From positions 1-38,801 of the forward strand of contig DASXOZ010000077.1 in the NCBI GenBank assembly GCA_036493895.1: 38,801 nucleotides of DNA, written 5' to 3'. The DNA is from Candidatus Binatia bacterium (GTDB lineage: Bacteria > Desulfobacterota > Binatia > UBA1149 > CAITLU01). Below, in pieces: positions 1-7,885 of the stretch (positions are counted from its first letter, which is position 1; each line of letters begins with the position of its first letter). A program made the translations under genes and the position numbers. Under the pieces are notes generated by a model that was given only the letters and a program-made list of their open reading frames with translations, ran no database searches and was not told where the DNA came from.

Positions 1-2
1 CC

Positions 3-410
3 GGGTGCGGCCGCTGCTGCACCGGCACGAGCGGCTACGTGTGGGTGAACACGGGCGAGATCCGCAGTCTCGCGTCCGCCCTCGGTCTCGCGGTCGACGA
101 ATTCGGACGCCGCTATGTTCGTTCGGTCGCCGGCCGCTATGCGCTCGTCGATCGTCGCGGCGGCGACTGCATCTTCCTCGACGGCAAATCCTGCTCGGTC
201 TACGAGCACCGGCCGGCTCAGTGCAGGGCGTATCCGTGGTGGCCGGCCAACCTGCGCTCGCCCGCTTCGTGGGAGAAAGCCGCAACGCTCTGCGAAGGAA
301 TCTCGGCGCTTGCGCCCGTCGTAGTGGCTGAGCTCATCGACGACGGACTTCGCCAGGCCCGCGGCGCCGGTCTCGCCGAAGGCTCCGAGGACGGCTCCGA
401 CGGAGAGTAA
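3..410 (+). CDS. YkgJ-like zinc/iron-cluster protein, 5' truncated by window edge
   Basis: The frame is open from base 3 and begins inside the protein. The first visible residues, GCGRCCTGTSGYVWV, carry the first Cys cluster of the YkgJ / UPF0153 family (Fe-S or zinc-chelating domain). A second cluster follows around YEHRPAQCRAYPWWP, the typical C-terminal ligand region. The family is cytosolic and its biochemical role is poorly defined; a metal-binding fold is the safe statement. The remaining length (135 residues) suggests only a short N-terminal part is missing. A GTG at 39 lies downstream of the CGRCC ligands and is therefore not the true start. The C-terminal tail is acidic and of low complexity (GSEDGSDGE). 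cysH follows closely on the same strand, but no functional link is evident. Confidence 0.85.
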   Translation, partial: GCGRCCTGTSGYVWVNTGEIRSLASALGLAVDEFGRRYVRSVAGRYALVDRRGGDCIFLDGKSCSVYEHRPAQCRAYPWWPANLRSPASWEKAATLCEGISALAPVVVAELIDDGLRQARGAGLAEGSEDGSDGE

Positions 411-476
411 GAGTGTCTCACCGTGTTCGCGATTCCCGTTGACTCCCCCCGAAATTCGCCCCATCTTGCGGGAATC

Positions 477-1223
477 GTGAGCGAATCTACGGCCGCCGCG
501 CAAGGCTTCGAGTTCGACGTCGAAGCTCTCGACCTCGACCATCTCAACGAGAGTCTCGAATGGAAAACGGCCGAGGAGCGCGTCGAGTGGGCCGTCGGCC
601 AGCTCAAGCCCAACATCATCCTGTCGTCGAGCTTCGGCGCCCAGGCCGCCGTCTGCCTGCACATGTGCGTGCGGGTCTGGCCCGACATCCCCGTCGTCGT
701 CACGGACACGGGTTACCTGTTTCCCGAGACGTACCAGTTCATCGACGAGCTCGCGGCCACCCTCAAGCTCAACCTGAAGGTCTACCGCGCCGAGCAGACG
801 GCGGCGTGGCAGGAAGCGCGCTACGGCAAGCTGTGGGAACAGGGCGTCGAAGGCATTACGCGCTACAACCAGATCAACAAGGTCGAACCGATGCAGCGCG
901 CGCTCGACGATCTCGGCGCCAAGGGCTGGATCGTCGGTCTTCGCCGCTCGCAGTCCTCGACGCGAAAGAAGCTCGACGTGCTCGGCATCCAGAACGGCTT
1001 CCTCAAGGTGCACCCGATCGTCGACTGGAACGACAAGAAGGTGTTCGACTACATGTTCGAATACGACCTGCCGTACCATCCGCTGTGGGAGCAGGGCTAC
1101 ATCTCGATCGGCGACGTGCACACTTCGCACAAGCTCGTCGACGGCGTGACGGAAGAGGAAGTGCGCTTCTTCGGCCTCAAGCGCGAGTGCGGGCTGCACG
1201 AAGACTTCGACCCGAAGAAGTAG
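477..1223 (+). CDS. cysH: Phosphoadenylyl-sulfate (PAPS) reductase
   Basis: Reduces PAPS to sulfite with thioredoxin/glutaredoxin in assimilatory sulfate reduction; cytosolic. The PP-loop nucleotide site SSFGAQAAV lies near the N-terminus, [14 protein letters not shown] and [10 protein letters not shown] bind the substrate, and the C-terminal ECGLH supplies the catalytic Cys (about residue 238). The CC...CxxC Fe-S ligands of APS reductases are absent: YNQINKVEP stands where APS enzymes have the first Cys pair. I therefore call it PAPS-specific, like the Escherichia coli enzyme. Two GTG starts are in frame, 423 and 477. I chose 477 because it gives 248 residues, close to the usual 244, while the 18 extra residues from 423 look non-conserved. 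No cysD, cysN, cysC or cysI lies nearby, so the pathway is scattered. PAPS reductase versus APS reductase rests on the missing Cys pairs. Confidence 0.92.
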   Translation: MSESTAAAQGFEFDVEALDLDHLNESLEWKTAEERVEWAVGQLKPNIILSSSFGAQAAVCLHMCVRVWPDIPVVVTDTGYLFPETYQFIDELAATLKLNLKVYRAEQTAAWQEARYGKLWEQGVEGITRYNQINKVEPMQRALDDLGAKGWIVGLRRSQSSTRKKLDVLGIQNGFLKVHPIVDWNDKKVFDYMFEYDLPYHPLWEQGYISIGDVHTSHKLVDGVTEEEVRFFGLKRECGLHEDFDPKK

Positions 1224-1317
1224 CCTGGCTTGGCGGCGCCGGCATCGGGCGCGGCGCGCAAATGAAATCTGACCATTCCATGCGGACCGCCCGGTGCCGC
1301 ACCAAGGAGACTCTACC

Positions 1318-2451
1318 GTGAAGAGACTCAAGACGCCGGTCCTGGCCACGATCATTCTCAGCGCGAGCGCTGCCTTCGCCTCGCCGACGCGTGACCATCT
1401 TCAGTGCTTCAAAATCAAGGATCCGGCCGCCAGGGCGGCTTACACCGCCGATTTGACCACCGGCAACACCAGCCTCCCGGCCGTGGAGGCGGGCTGCAAA
1501 ATCAGCGTTCCGGCCAAGCTGCTCTGCGTCGACGTGGCCAAGGGGAACGTTTCGCCGGCCCCGCCGGGCAGCGTCGCCGGCGACGCCGCTCAGTCCTACC
1601 TCTGCTACAAGGCGAAGTGCGCCAGGCTCCAGGCCTCGACCGACGCTGCCGACCAGTTCGGAAATCGCACGGTCCAGGTGAGCTCCTCCAGCCTTGTCTG
1701 CGCTCCCATCACGTCCCCGTCGAGCTGCGCCAGTGACGAGGGGAACTGCAATGGAACCTGCGCCGATCTCATGACCGATACCGCCGATTGCGGAGCCTGC
1801 GGAAACGTCTGTTCTCCGTCGCTGGTATGCAGCGCCGGTGTGTGCGGATGCACCGCGGGACAGACCGAATGCGGAATGAGTTGCGCCGATCTCACCGCGG
1901 ACCCGGGCAACTGCGGCGGCTGCGGGAACTCCTGCTCCTCCAACAACGTTACCACCCCGACCTGCGCGAGTGGAGTCTGCAACGGTGCCTGCGACACGGG
2001 ATCGGCCGACTGCAACAATGACGAGCTGAACGACGGCTGTGAGACGAGCATCGCCAACGATCCGGACAACTGCGGCAGCTGCGGGCTAGTGTGTTCGGCA
2101 TTCCATGACACACCGCTGTGCACTGGCGGGGTTTGTCAGTTCGACTGCGACTCAGGCTATGGGAATTGCGACAACACGCTGGCCACCAACGGGTGCAACG
2201 TCAATCTCCAGTCGAACCCGCAAAACTGCGGCTCCTGCGGCCACATGTGCTCCTCGAGTCACGTGATTGTACCAAGCTGCTCCGGCGGAGTCTGCGGGGG
2301 GAGCTGCACGACAGGATTTGCCGATTGCGACAACGACATCGGGAGCGACGGTTGCGAGACCAATGTCGCGTCGGATCCGAACAACTGCGGCGGCTGCGGG
2401 ATCGTTTGTTCGCCATCATCGAGCGGCTGCGGTGGGGGAACGTGCCAGTGA
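1318..2451 (+). CDS. Exported Cys-rich repeat protein
   Basis: The GTG at 1318 follows a good SD (aaggaga, 1304-1310) and gives a 378-residue precursor with a clear Sec signal peptide (MKRLKTPVLATIILSASAAF, cleavage near ASA/FAS). The mature part has two regions. Residues 25-140 contain two half-repeats built around CFKIKD...CKISVPAKLLC and LCYKAK...VQVSSSSLVC. The rest is about five Cys-rich repeats of the pattern D..NCG.CG..C (DCGACGNVC, NCGGCGNSC, NCGSCGLVC and so on) alternating with GFADCD/DGCET blocks. Such repeats are common in surface proteins of myxobacteria and related lineages and are presumably disulfide-bonded in the periplasm or outside the cell. Function is unknown; binding or adhesion is only a guess. 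It ends before a strong terminator and looks monocistronic. Confidence 0.85.
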   Translation: MKRLKTPVLATIILSASAAFASPTRDHLQCFKIKDPAARAAYTADLTTGNTSLPAVEAGCKISVPAKLLCVDVAKGNVSPAPPGSVAGDAAQSYLCYKAKCARLQASTDAADQFGNRTVQVSSSSLVCAPITSPSSCASDEGNCNGTCADLMTDTADCGACGNVCSPSLVCSAGVCGCTAGQTECGMSCADLTADPGNCGGCGNSCSSNNVTTPTCASGVCNGACDTGSADCNNDELNDGCETSIANDPDNCGSCGLVCSAFHDTPLCTGGVCQFDCDSGYGNCDNTLATNGCNVNLQSNPQNCGSCGHMCSSSHVIVPSCSGGVCGGSCTTGFADCDNDIGSDGCETNVASDPNNCGGCGIVCSPSSSGCGGGTCQ

Positions 2452-2516
2452 TGTTCCTGTCGGGACCGCCTCTGGTACGAGAGCAGCGCGCGCAATCCAC
2501 ATCGAGCCCTTGATGA

Positions 2517-2547
2517 AAAGGGCCGCCCAAATCTCGGGTGGCCCTTT
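2517..2547 (+). terminator. Rho-independent terminator after the Cys-rich repeat gene
   Basis: Inverted repeat AAAGGGCCGCCC (2517-2528) and GGGTGGCCCTTT (2536-2547) forms a 12-bp stem with one G-U pair and a 7-nt loop. The distal arm ends in CCCTTTCTC. It lies 66 bases after the stop of the exported Cys-rich protein. Confidence 0.85.
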
Positions 2548-2848
2548 CTCATTCACGGTTCGGACTGCTTGGCGGGTCAGCGCCTGGCGTAGCCTTGTCG
2601 GCTCGACTTACCCATGTCTTTTCCAATGTTTGGTAACCAGGCAGATTCGGAAATGGTGGGAGGATCTGCAATTCCGGCAGGGCGCGCGAACAAACTCCAA
2701 GCCATCGCGCACGTTCATTCGTTTGTGACGATCGCCTCGACTCATCGCAGACTCTCTCTCCCTTGGTAGGCGAATCTGCGGCCGCCACTTTCGTTGCCAT
2801 AGCCCCGCCGGAACACTAAGCTCCCGGAACTTTCCAAGGGAGGTCCTG
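2548..2848. other. Intergenic stretch, no gene recognised
   Basis: About 300 bases between the terminator and the next start. Reading frames on both strands here look like shadows, with no signal peptide, motif or good SD. It presumably holds the promoter of the gene at 2849, but I see no clear -35/-10 pair. Confidence 0.5.
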
Positions 2849-3262
2849 ATGAAACGAACGAGATTCACGTTGGCGGCCACACTTTGCTTTCTGACAATCG
2901 CCGGCATTGCGACGGCGAAAGACATCTGCGTCATCGACACTCAACCTGGCCCGGCCCACTGGCACTTCTACAAGCCGAAGGGGCTGAAGCCGGGTTCCGC
3001 GATCGCGCTGAATGGCGTCTACGCCGCGGGCTTCATCAACTGTCCCGTCACCGGAACGGCCTTGTTGACGACTGGCGGGCAAGTGAGGCTGGGCGTGACA
3101 GTGCACTGTGGCGCGCCGATTGCCGGGGCCAATCTCGTTTTCAACGCCACCGGCACGCCGGACTTCACCATGACCGGTTCGTTCGACACCGATTGGGATG
3201 GAGTCCCGGATTTCCCCGTCAATTGGGTGCCCGAAGACTGCGCCACCGCCCCAGCGCTCTGA
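2849..3262 (+). CDS. Small exported protein of unknown function
   Basis: A 137-residue precursor with an ATG preceded by a good SD (gggaggtcc). The signal peptide MKRTRFTLAATLCFLTIAGI ends near ATA/KDI. The mature domain (about 114 residues) has four Cys (KDICVI, FINCPV, VHCGAP, EDCATA), which could form two disulfides, and a Gly/Thr/Val-rich pattern suggestive of a beta-sandwich. I recognise no family. It stands alone, with a terminator upstream and a broken kinase gene downstream. The coding call is supported by SD, signal peptide and codon bias; the function is open. Confidence 0.75.
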   Translation: MKRTRFTLAATLCFLTIAGIATAKDICVIDTQPGPAHWHFYKPKGLKPGSAIALNGVYAAGFINCPVTGTALLTTGGQVRLGVTVHCGAPIAGANLVFNATGTPDFTMTGSFDTDWDGVPDFPVNWVPEDCATAPAL

Positions 3263-3327
3263 TCGCAGCGTCGCCGGATCGTGTTCGCGTCGGCGAGACG
3301 CCCCGGTGCTGAAAAATCCCGGTCGGA

Positions 3328-3867
3328 GTGCGCGTTCACCTGCGCAATCCGACTGGGTTGGCCAGAAGGGAGATACTCCCCCCAGGCGAGTTGGCGTTGG
3401 GGAGTCTCGAGAAAGCGATCCGCGACGGCTCGGACTATATCTTCGAGACAACTCTTGGAGGAGAGACGATTGCGGATCTTCTCGCCGGGGCAGCGTCAGC
3501 CGGCTGCAAGATACGTATTTTTTACGTTGGTCTCGAATCAGCCGAAAAGCATATCGCGCGCGTCCAGGCGCGCATAGCGAGCGGGGGACATCCTATCGAC
3601 GAGGATACGATCCGCAGGAGATACAGCAGTAGTCGCCTCCATCTGGTCCGACTCATTGCGCTGCTCGACGAGCTCGTGGTCTTCGACAACAGTCACGACG
3701 CAGATCCCACTGCCGGCAACGGTCCCTCGTTGAAGAAACTTCTGGTGATGCGGGCGGGCGTCATCCGGGACATGACCCCTGAGCTGGAAACCTCCCAGGG
3801 ATGGGCCAAACCGATTCTTGCGGCTGCGATGGAACATCATGCGCAGATGACGCGTCGCCAGGTTTGA
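3328..3867 (+). pseudogene. Zeta-toxin-like P-loop kinase, N-terminally truncated
   Basis: The 179-residue frame keeps the core of the zeta-toxin / UDP-GlcNAc-kinase-like family: SDYIFETTLGG (substrate-side Glu and TT), IRIFYVGLESAEKHIARV, the Arg-rich lid (ARIASGGHPIDEDTIRRRY) and VVFDNSHDADP near the end. The N-terminal Walker A P-loop expected about 30-40 residues before FETTLGG is missing. The frame opens just after an in-frame TGA (about 3310), and NPTGLARREI is a weak echo of the usual NPDE-AR segment. The GTG at 3328 has no convincing SD. No antitoxin gene is adjacent. I read it as a decayed remnant; without the P-loop it should not bind ATP as a kinase. A sequence error or a recruited new role are alternatives. 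Confidence 0.7.
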
Positions 3868-4296
3868 GAAAAATCATTCGCAAGGCCCGGCGTAGTGCCC
3901 GGGGACACTCATCGTCATCTTCCTCGGGTGGCCATCCTGCCCCGAGGTAGTCTTGATCGTCGCCTGCGAGGAATCCGTTCGATCGTTTTGCCGGAATAGA
4001 AGAGCGCACGTCATGGGCCGCGGCCGGCACGTACGGCTCCGGCGCCTTGCTACAACCCCGTCCACAACCCATACTGCTGCGGCAGCCAGCGTTTGCTGCT
4101 GCAACACTTGCTGGATTCCTCCGCAGCTTGATCAGGATTCGTGACGCGAGGCAGGCAGCCTCCGTCGATGGATGTGTTCGAAGCGCTCGCGTCGATGATC
4201 GGCCACACCGCCGTGGCGACGGACGCGGGAGACGAGCGGCACCGCTTGCGTTTTGCTTCGTCGAGTTTCGCAACTTGCCGTCCACGGAGAATCCGG
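3868..4296. other. Intergenic stretch, no gene recognised
   Basis: About 430 bases between the kinase remnant and the dockerin-like gene. Short frames on both strands carry no signal peptide, known motif or SD. It contains a CTG/CAG-rich patch around 4075-4115. It may be degenerate former coding DNA next to the pseudogene, but I cannot identify a parent. Confidence 0.45.
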
Positions 4297-5268
4297 ATGA
4301 ATCATCGTCACGTCCGCCATCTTTTCTCGTTCGTCCTCCCGCTGGCTGCATCGACGCTGCTTGCGATTTCGCCGTTGCCGGTACGGGCCGACACCTGCGA
4401 TACCGGTGACCCGTGCACCGTCGGCACCTGCCTGCCCGACGGGAGCTGCGACCAGCAGCCCGGGAACAACGGCGCCTCCTGTGACACGTTCAATTCCTGC
4501 ACCACCGGAACCTGCTCGAACGGTACGTGCGCCGAGACCAACAAGACCAACGGCGTTGCGTGCGACACGTTCGACGCATGCATGCAGAAGAGCGGTCATT
4601 GCGCTGCCGGCGTCTGTTCCGGCCCTGCGCTCGCGAACGGCGCAGCTTGCCGTCAGGACGTGCTCGGCCCGTGCGTGTCGGGAATATGTACGACGATTTC
4701 GACGTTCACGTTCTGCTCACCCGAATTCCCGTGCGGCCAGCCCACACCGTGCGATCTGAAGTGCAACCCGGAGAACGGCAACTGCCAGGCGTTCCCGACC
4801 CACGTCTGCGACGACGCCTGCACGACGGCCACCTGCACGCCGGATGCCGATTTCGGTTACACGTGCACGAACGCTCAGGACAAGGCCGATGATACGGCGT
4901 GCAACGTGTGTAACGGCAGTTGCAAAACAGGTGCATGCGTCGGTGCCGGCTCGGGCGGCAACGTGTGCGGCGACGGAACAGTCGGCGGCACGGAAGAATG
5001 CGATGACGGAGATGCGACGTTCACGCCGGGCCAGTCGTGCAGCGCAACCTGCACGCTCGTACCTTGCGGAAAACCGACGAACTCGTCAGGCGTTCCGCCG
5101 AAGACTTCGGACGCGCTGTTTGCGCTGAAGGCAGCAGTGAAGTCCGCCACGTGCGATCTTGCGCTGTGCGACGTGAACAACAGCGGGACGATCACGACCT
5201 CCGATGCCCTGATCATCTTGAAGAAAGCCGTAGGACAATCGATTACGCTGAATTGCCCTGCCGCGTGA
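4297..5268 (+). CDS. Exported Cys-rich protein with C-terminal dockerin-like EF-hand module
   Basis: The ATG at 4297 follows the SD cggaga and opens a signal peptide (MNHRHVRHLFSFVLPLAAST, cleavage near VRA/DTC). Residues 30-220 are Cys-rich with short repeats (SCTTGTCSNGTC, CDTGDPCTVGTC). A CGDGTVGGTEECDDGD motif (about residue 228) matches the Myxococcus-type Cys-rich signature. The last 60 residues resemble a dockerin type I module: TSDALFALKAAV, then a Ca-binding-type loop DVNNSGTITTSDAL and LKKAVG. Dockerins normally bind cohesins, but no cohesin gene is in the window and one loop is not a proper EF-hand, so cohesin binding is uncertain. It is probably periplasmic or surface-located. In this kind of genome such modules recur at the C-termini of many exported proteins and may serve anchoring; that is inference. 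Confidence 0.82.
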   Translation: MNHRHVRHLFSFVLPLAASTLLAISPLPVRADTCDTGDPCTVGTCLPDGSCDQQPGNNGASCDTFNSCTTGTCSNGTCAETNKTNGVACDTFDACMQKSGHCAAGVCSGPALANGAACRQDVLGPCVSGICTTISTFTFCSPEFPCGQPTPCDLKCNPENGNCQAFPTHVCDDACTTATCTPDADFGYTCTNAQDKADDTACNVCNGSCKTGACVGAGSGGNVCGDGTVGGTEECDDGDATFTPGQSCSATCTLVPCGKPTNSSGVPPKTSDALFALKAAVKSATCDLALCDVNNSGTITTSDALIILKKAVGQSITLNCPAA

Positions 5269-5633
5269 TGCGCGGCGAGGTTCGAACCCGCAAGCTACCC
5301 GACATCACACGGATTTCGTGCCGTCTCGTCCGGGCGCGTCAGTCCTTGGGAGCCTGTAGTCCCTCTACCGCGAGTTGAGGGCTGCTGCGAAACCCATCGA
5401 GCCCGGCCGAAGTGTCGAGACCTCGACGGATCTTGCCCGTTTGCGCGGGTAATTTGCTGGGAATCGTTCGAGCGACGGTGGGAAGTTTGCCACAGGTCGG
5501 CCTTTTCCGCATTCATGCGGCCTCCAGCGGACTTCTCCGCTGGAGCGCCGGCAGTCCCGCCGCAATCCATCGCACCCAACCTGAACGTCCGTCGGCCCCG
5601 CGCGTAAGGGAACGACACTACGGAAGAGGCAGT
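5269..5633. other. Intergenic stretch with one perfect hairpin
   Basis: About 365 bases without a supportable gene. The only clear structure is the hairpin at 5522-5545. A GGTTCGAACCC string near 5280 resembles a tRNA T-arm but has no tRNA around it. Confidence 0.5.
5522..5545. other. Perfect 10-bp hairpin upstream of an exported-protein gene
   Basis: CTCCAGCGGA and TCCGCTGGAG pair perfectly around a 4-nt loop (CTTC). No T-run follows on either strand, so it is not a typical terminator. It could be a 5' UTR structure for the gene at 5634 or a relic of a palindromic repeat. Confidence 0.45.
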
Positions 5634-6131
5634 ATGAAAATTCGGTATTCGCTCGCGGTCGCGCTTTCGCTTCTTGTCGCCAGCGCGGCCAACGCCGCGC
5701 CAATAGCCACCACGTCGCCCGGTAAGAGTTCCGTGTGGGTCGACGACCAGGGCACACTGGACGTTTCCGGCAATATCTCGACTTTGACCGCGACGATTTC
5801 CAAGGGAAAAGCCAAAACCGTCTTTCGGGTCGACGCGACCATCACGATCGGTGCCAACGCGCATCTGCCCGGTCTCTTTCTCGCACTGCTCGTCAACGGC
5901 GACGGCGTGCACCCGAACTTCGCTCTCGACTCTCAATGCGACACGACTGCCACCGTTGCGTGTACGATGGCCGCCTCGTTCTGGCTCGACATCGACGCGG
6001 CCGAGGCCGCCAGTCCTGGGGGATTCGTCGGAAAGCCGCTGGTCATCAGCCTCAGCGGGGGTAACACCGCGGATGATCCTACCGCGCTGAACTACACTGT
6101 GTCGTTGTCCGGCCAGGTGATCAAGAAATAG
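5634..6131 (+). CDS. Exported protein of unknown function
   Basis: A 165-residue precursor with an ATG after the SD ggaagagg. The signal peptide MKIRYSLAVALSLLVASAAN ends near ANA/APIA. The mature domain is rich in Thr, Ser, Val and Gly, with alternating hydrophobic strands (LDVSGNISTLTATISKG, VFRVDATITIG, LNYTVSLSGQVIKK), suggesting a beta-sandwich. One Cys pair (SQCDTTATVACTM) could form a disulfide. I recognise no family and see no operon partner. It resembles the gene at 2849 in size and style but I see no clear sequence similarity. Confidence 0.75.
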   Translation: MKIRYSLAVALSLLVASAANAAPIATTSPGKSSVWVDDQGTLDVSGNISTLTATISKGKAKTVFRVDATITIGANAHLPGLFLALLVNGDGVHPNFALDSQCDTTATVACTMAASFWLDIDAAEAASPGGFVGKPLVISLSGGNTADDPTALNYTVSLSGQVIKK

Positions 6132-6314
6132 CCGCGGAGTTCGGTCCGACGCATCATTGCAGGGAAACGGTCGGCGCGCTGTCGAACGCGACAGCGCGCC
6201 GGCGATCTCGGCGCGTCGCTACTCGACGCTCAGGGCGCCGCCGAGAGTCTGCGAACTCCGATTGGCGAACATGAGATCGAGAAGGGTGCGATCATGGATC
6301 CGGCTCGCCACTCC

Positions 6315-7079
6315 CTACTCGAACTTCCCGTGGCGGCCGGCTCCCCCGGCAAAACGCATCGCGCCGCTGACGGTCTCGCCGCTCGCGAGCACTCTGAGTC
6401 CGCCTTCGGTCTCGCCGCGCATCGCGGCATCGAAGTCGCCGTCCCACTGCGCGTACGCGGAAGCGCGGTCGGCGTTCATGCAGACCTGGGGAAACGCGGC
6501 GATCTGCCGCGCCAGCGCCTCGGCCTCGTATCGCGCGCACCCGTCGTCGACGACGCGGTCGGCCAGCCCGATGCGCAGCGCTTCGTCGGCGCCCACCGGC
6601 CGGCCGGTCAGGATCATGTCCAACGCCCGTCCCTGGCCAATCAGGCGCGGCAGCCTCACGGTGCCGCCGTCGACCAGCGGTACGCCCCAGCGCCGGCAGA
6701 ACACGCCGAAGACCGCGCTCTTTTCGGCCACGCGAAGGTCGCACCAGATCGCCAGCTCGAGGCCGCCGGCCACGGCGTAGCCTGCCACCGCGGCGATGAC
6801 CGGCTTGGACAGCTTCATCCGTGACGGCCCCATCGGCCCGTCGCCGCCTGCCCGGACCACGTTTCCGCCGTTTTCCGCCACCGCCTGCAGGTCGGCCCCG
6901 GCACAGAAGGTGCCGCCTTCGCCGAAGAGCACGGCGACCCGGGCTTCGGGATCCGCGTCAAATTCCCGGAACGCTGCGGCAAGCTCCGTGGCCGTATCCC
7001 GGTCGACCGCATTACGGCGTTCGGGTCGCGAAAGAATGACGGTGAAGACGTTTTCTGCTCGTTCGACTCTTACTGGCAT
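6315..7079 (-). CDS. Crotonase-family enoyl-CoA hydratase/isomerase
   Basis: A 254-residue crotonase, the usual family length. The CoA/oxyanion-hole segments are present: FCAGADLQAV (about residue 62) and AVAGYAVAGGLELAIWCDLRV (AGG oxyanion motif). The WGVPLVDGGTVRLPRLIG and LTGRPVGADEALRIGL blocks are typical of enoyl-CoA hydratases. It likely hydrates or isomerises an acyl-CoA in the cytosol. The specific substrate cannot be read, because crotonases also include dehalogenases, hydrolases and decarboxylases. The ATG at 7079 fits the family N-terminus MPVRVERAENVFTV. It diverges from the lipoprotein gene at 7267. A second, clearly different crotonase lies at 8848-9684 in the same orientation, with two exported-protein genes between them on the opposite strand. 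Confidence 0.88.
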   Translation of the reverse strand: MPVRVERAENVFTVILSRPERRNAVDRDTATELAAAFREFDADPEARVAVLFGEGGTFCAGADLQAVAENGGNVVRAGGDGPMGPSRMKLSKPVIAAVAGYAVAGGLELAIWCDLRVAEKSAVFGVFCRRWGVPLVDGGTVRLPRLIGQGRALDMILTGRPVGADEALRIGLADRVVDDGCARYEAEALARQIAAFPQVCMNADRASAYAQWDGDFDAAMRGETEGGLRVLASGETVSGAMRFAGGAGRHGKFE

Positions 7080-7266
7080 GGTCAACTCTCTATAGGATGG
7101 CCGGGTCGAAGTCCCGGCAACGGGAGGTTCCCGGAATCCTGGTATTCCAGCGGGAAAACGGCCCCAGGCTTGCGCCCGCCGCCGTTTCGGAGGACTTAAA
7201 GAGGCTCCGGACCGTATCGCGAGCCGTTCGCGAGCGGCCACGCCAAGGCCAGGAGGCCAGTTTTCC

Positions 7267-7740
7267 ATGTTCGGATCCAGGCTCACGCTTCTCGTCGCCG
7301 CCGGGTCGATCGCATGCGTCGCCGGATGCGCCATGCCCGAGGTCCTTCCGCTCAACGGCGGAGTGACGCAGGGTCCTTCTCCCTACGGTCCCTGGTACGA
7401 ACAGAACTGGTCGACCAACGCGATGCTGCTGGCGGCTTCCGACCAGCCCACGGCCGGCTCCGCGCCGAGCGATGCCGAGTTGAACGCAGCGACCGGCGGC
7501 ACTGCCGCGACCGTCGCGGCGCCGAGCGATACGAACGCGGCCACGGGTGCCCCGATCGAAGTCAACGCGGCGCCACACGGCACGGACTTCGATACCTCGA
7601 GCCCGTATCAGTTCCCGTCGAGCGCGTATCAGGCGCCGGCTGCGCCCGCCGCGCCACCTCCGGGCAACATGGCACCTCCAGCGCCCGCCGCGCCGGCACC
7701 CGTGCCCGCTCCGGACCAGACGGGACCGATCCGCTACTGA
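7267..7740 (+). CDS. Small Ala/Pro-rich lipoprotein
   Basis: A 157-residue precursor starting at an ATG after a strong SD (aggagg). The N-terminus MFGSRLTLLVAAGSIACVAGC ends in a good lipobox (VAGC, Cys about residue 21), predicting a lipid-anchored periplasmic or outer-membrane protein. After a short conserved-looking part (GPSPYGPWYEQNW, residues 39-51) the chain is low-complexity Ala/Thr/Pro, with a Pro-rich C-terminus (PAPAAPAPVPAPDQTGPIRY). It is probably an extended linker or cell-wall-spanning segment. Function unknown. The gene at 7886 follows on the same strand but is separated by a palindromic repeat array. Confidence 0.8.
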   Translation: MFGSRLTLLVAAGSIACVAGCAMPEVLPLNGGVTQGPSPYGPWYEQNWSTNAMLLAASDQPTAGSAPSDAELNAATGGTAATVAAPSDTNAATGAPIEVNAAPHGTDFDTSSPYQFPSSAYQAPAAPAAPPPGNMAPPAPAAPAPVPAPDQTGPIRY

Positions 7741-7762
7741 CCGGCCGCTCCTCGGCCGACTC

Positions 7763-7871
7763 TGCCGGGCCTCGCGCCGTGAGCACCGGGCCTCGTGCCC
7801 GCAGACACCGGGCCTCGCGCCCGTGAGCACCGGGCCTCGTGCCCGCGAACACCGGGCCTCGTGCCCGCCGA
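7763..7871. repeat. Tandem palindromic repeat, 22-bp period (family 2)
   Basis: Four full units of 22 bp run from 7784 to 7871, preceded by a partial unit from about 7763. The core CGGGCCTCGTGCCCG can fold as a short hairpin (CGGGC/GCCCG). Units differ mainly in the last three or four bases. It lies between two exported-protein genes read in the same direction. The unit resembles the 25-bp repeat at 14397-14496, which has CGGGCGCCGTGCGCCCG at the same position. This is a REP-like element by appearance; no cognate transposase is identifiable. Confidence 0.8.
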
Positions 7872-7885
7872 TGGGAGCGTCGATC

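Noticed and set aside
3328..3867. Active toxin of a toxin-antitoxin system
   Set aside because: The P-loop is missing and there is no small partner gene on either side.
3953..4144. Short plus-strand frame in the gap before the dockerin-like gene
   Set aside because: No SD, no signal peptide, and a biased Thr/Ala/Cys composition from a CTG-rich patch.
5275..5300. tRNA T-arm-like string GGTTCGAACCC
   Set aside because: The T-stem does not pair fully and no acceptor, D or anticodon arm can be placed; upstream is the end of a coding region.
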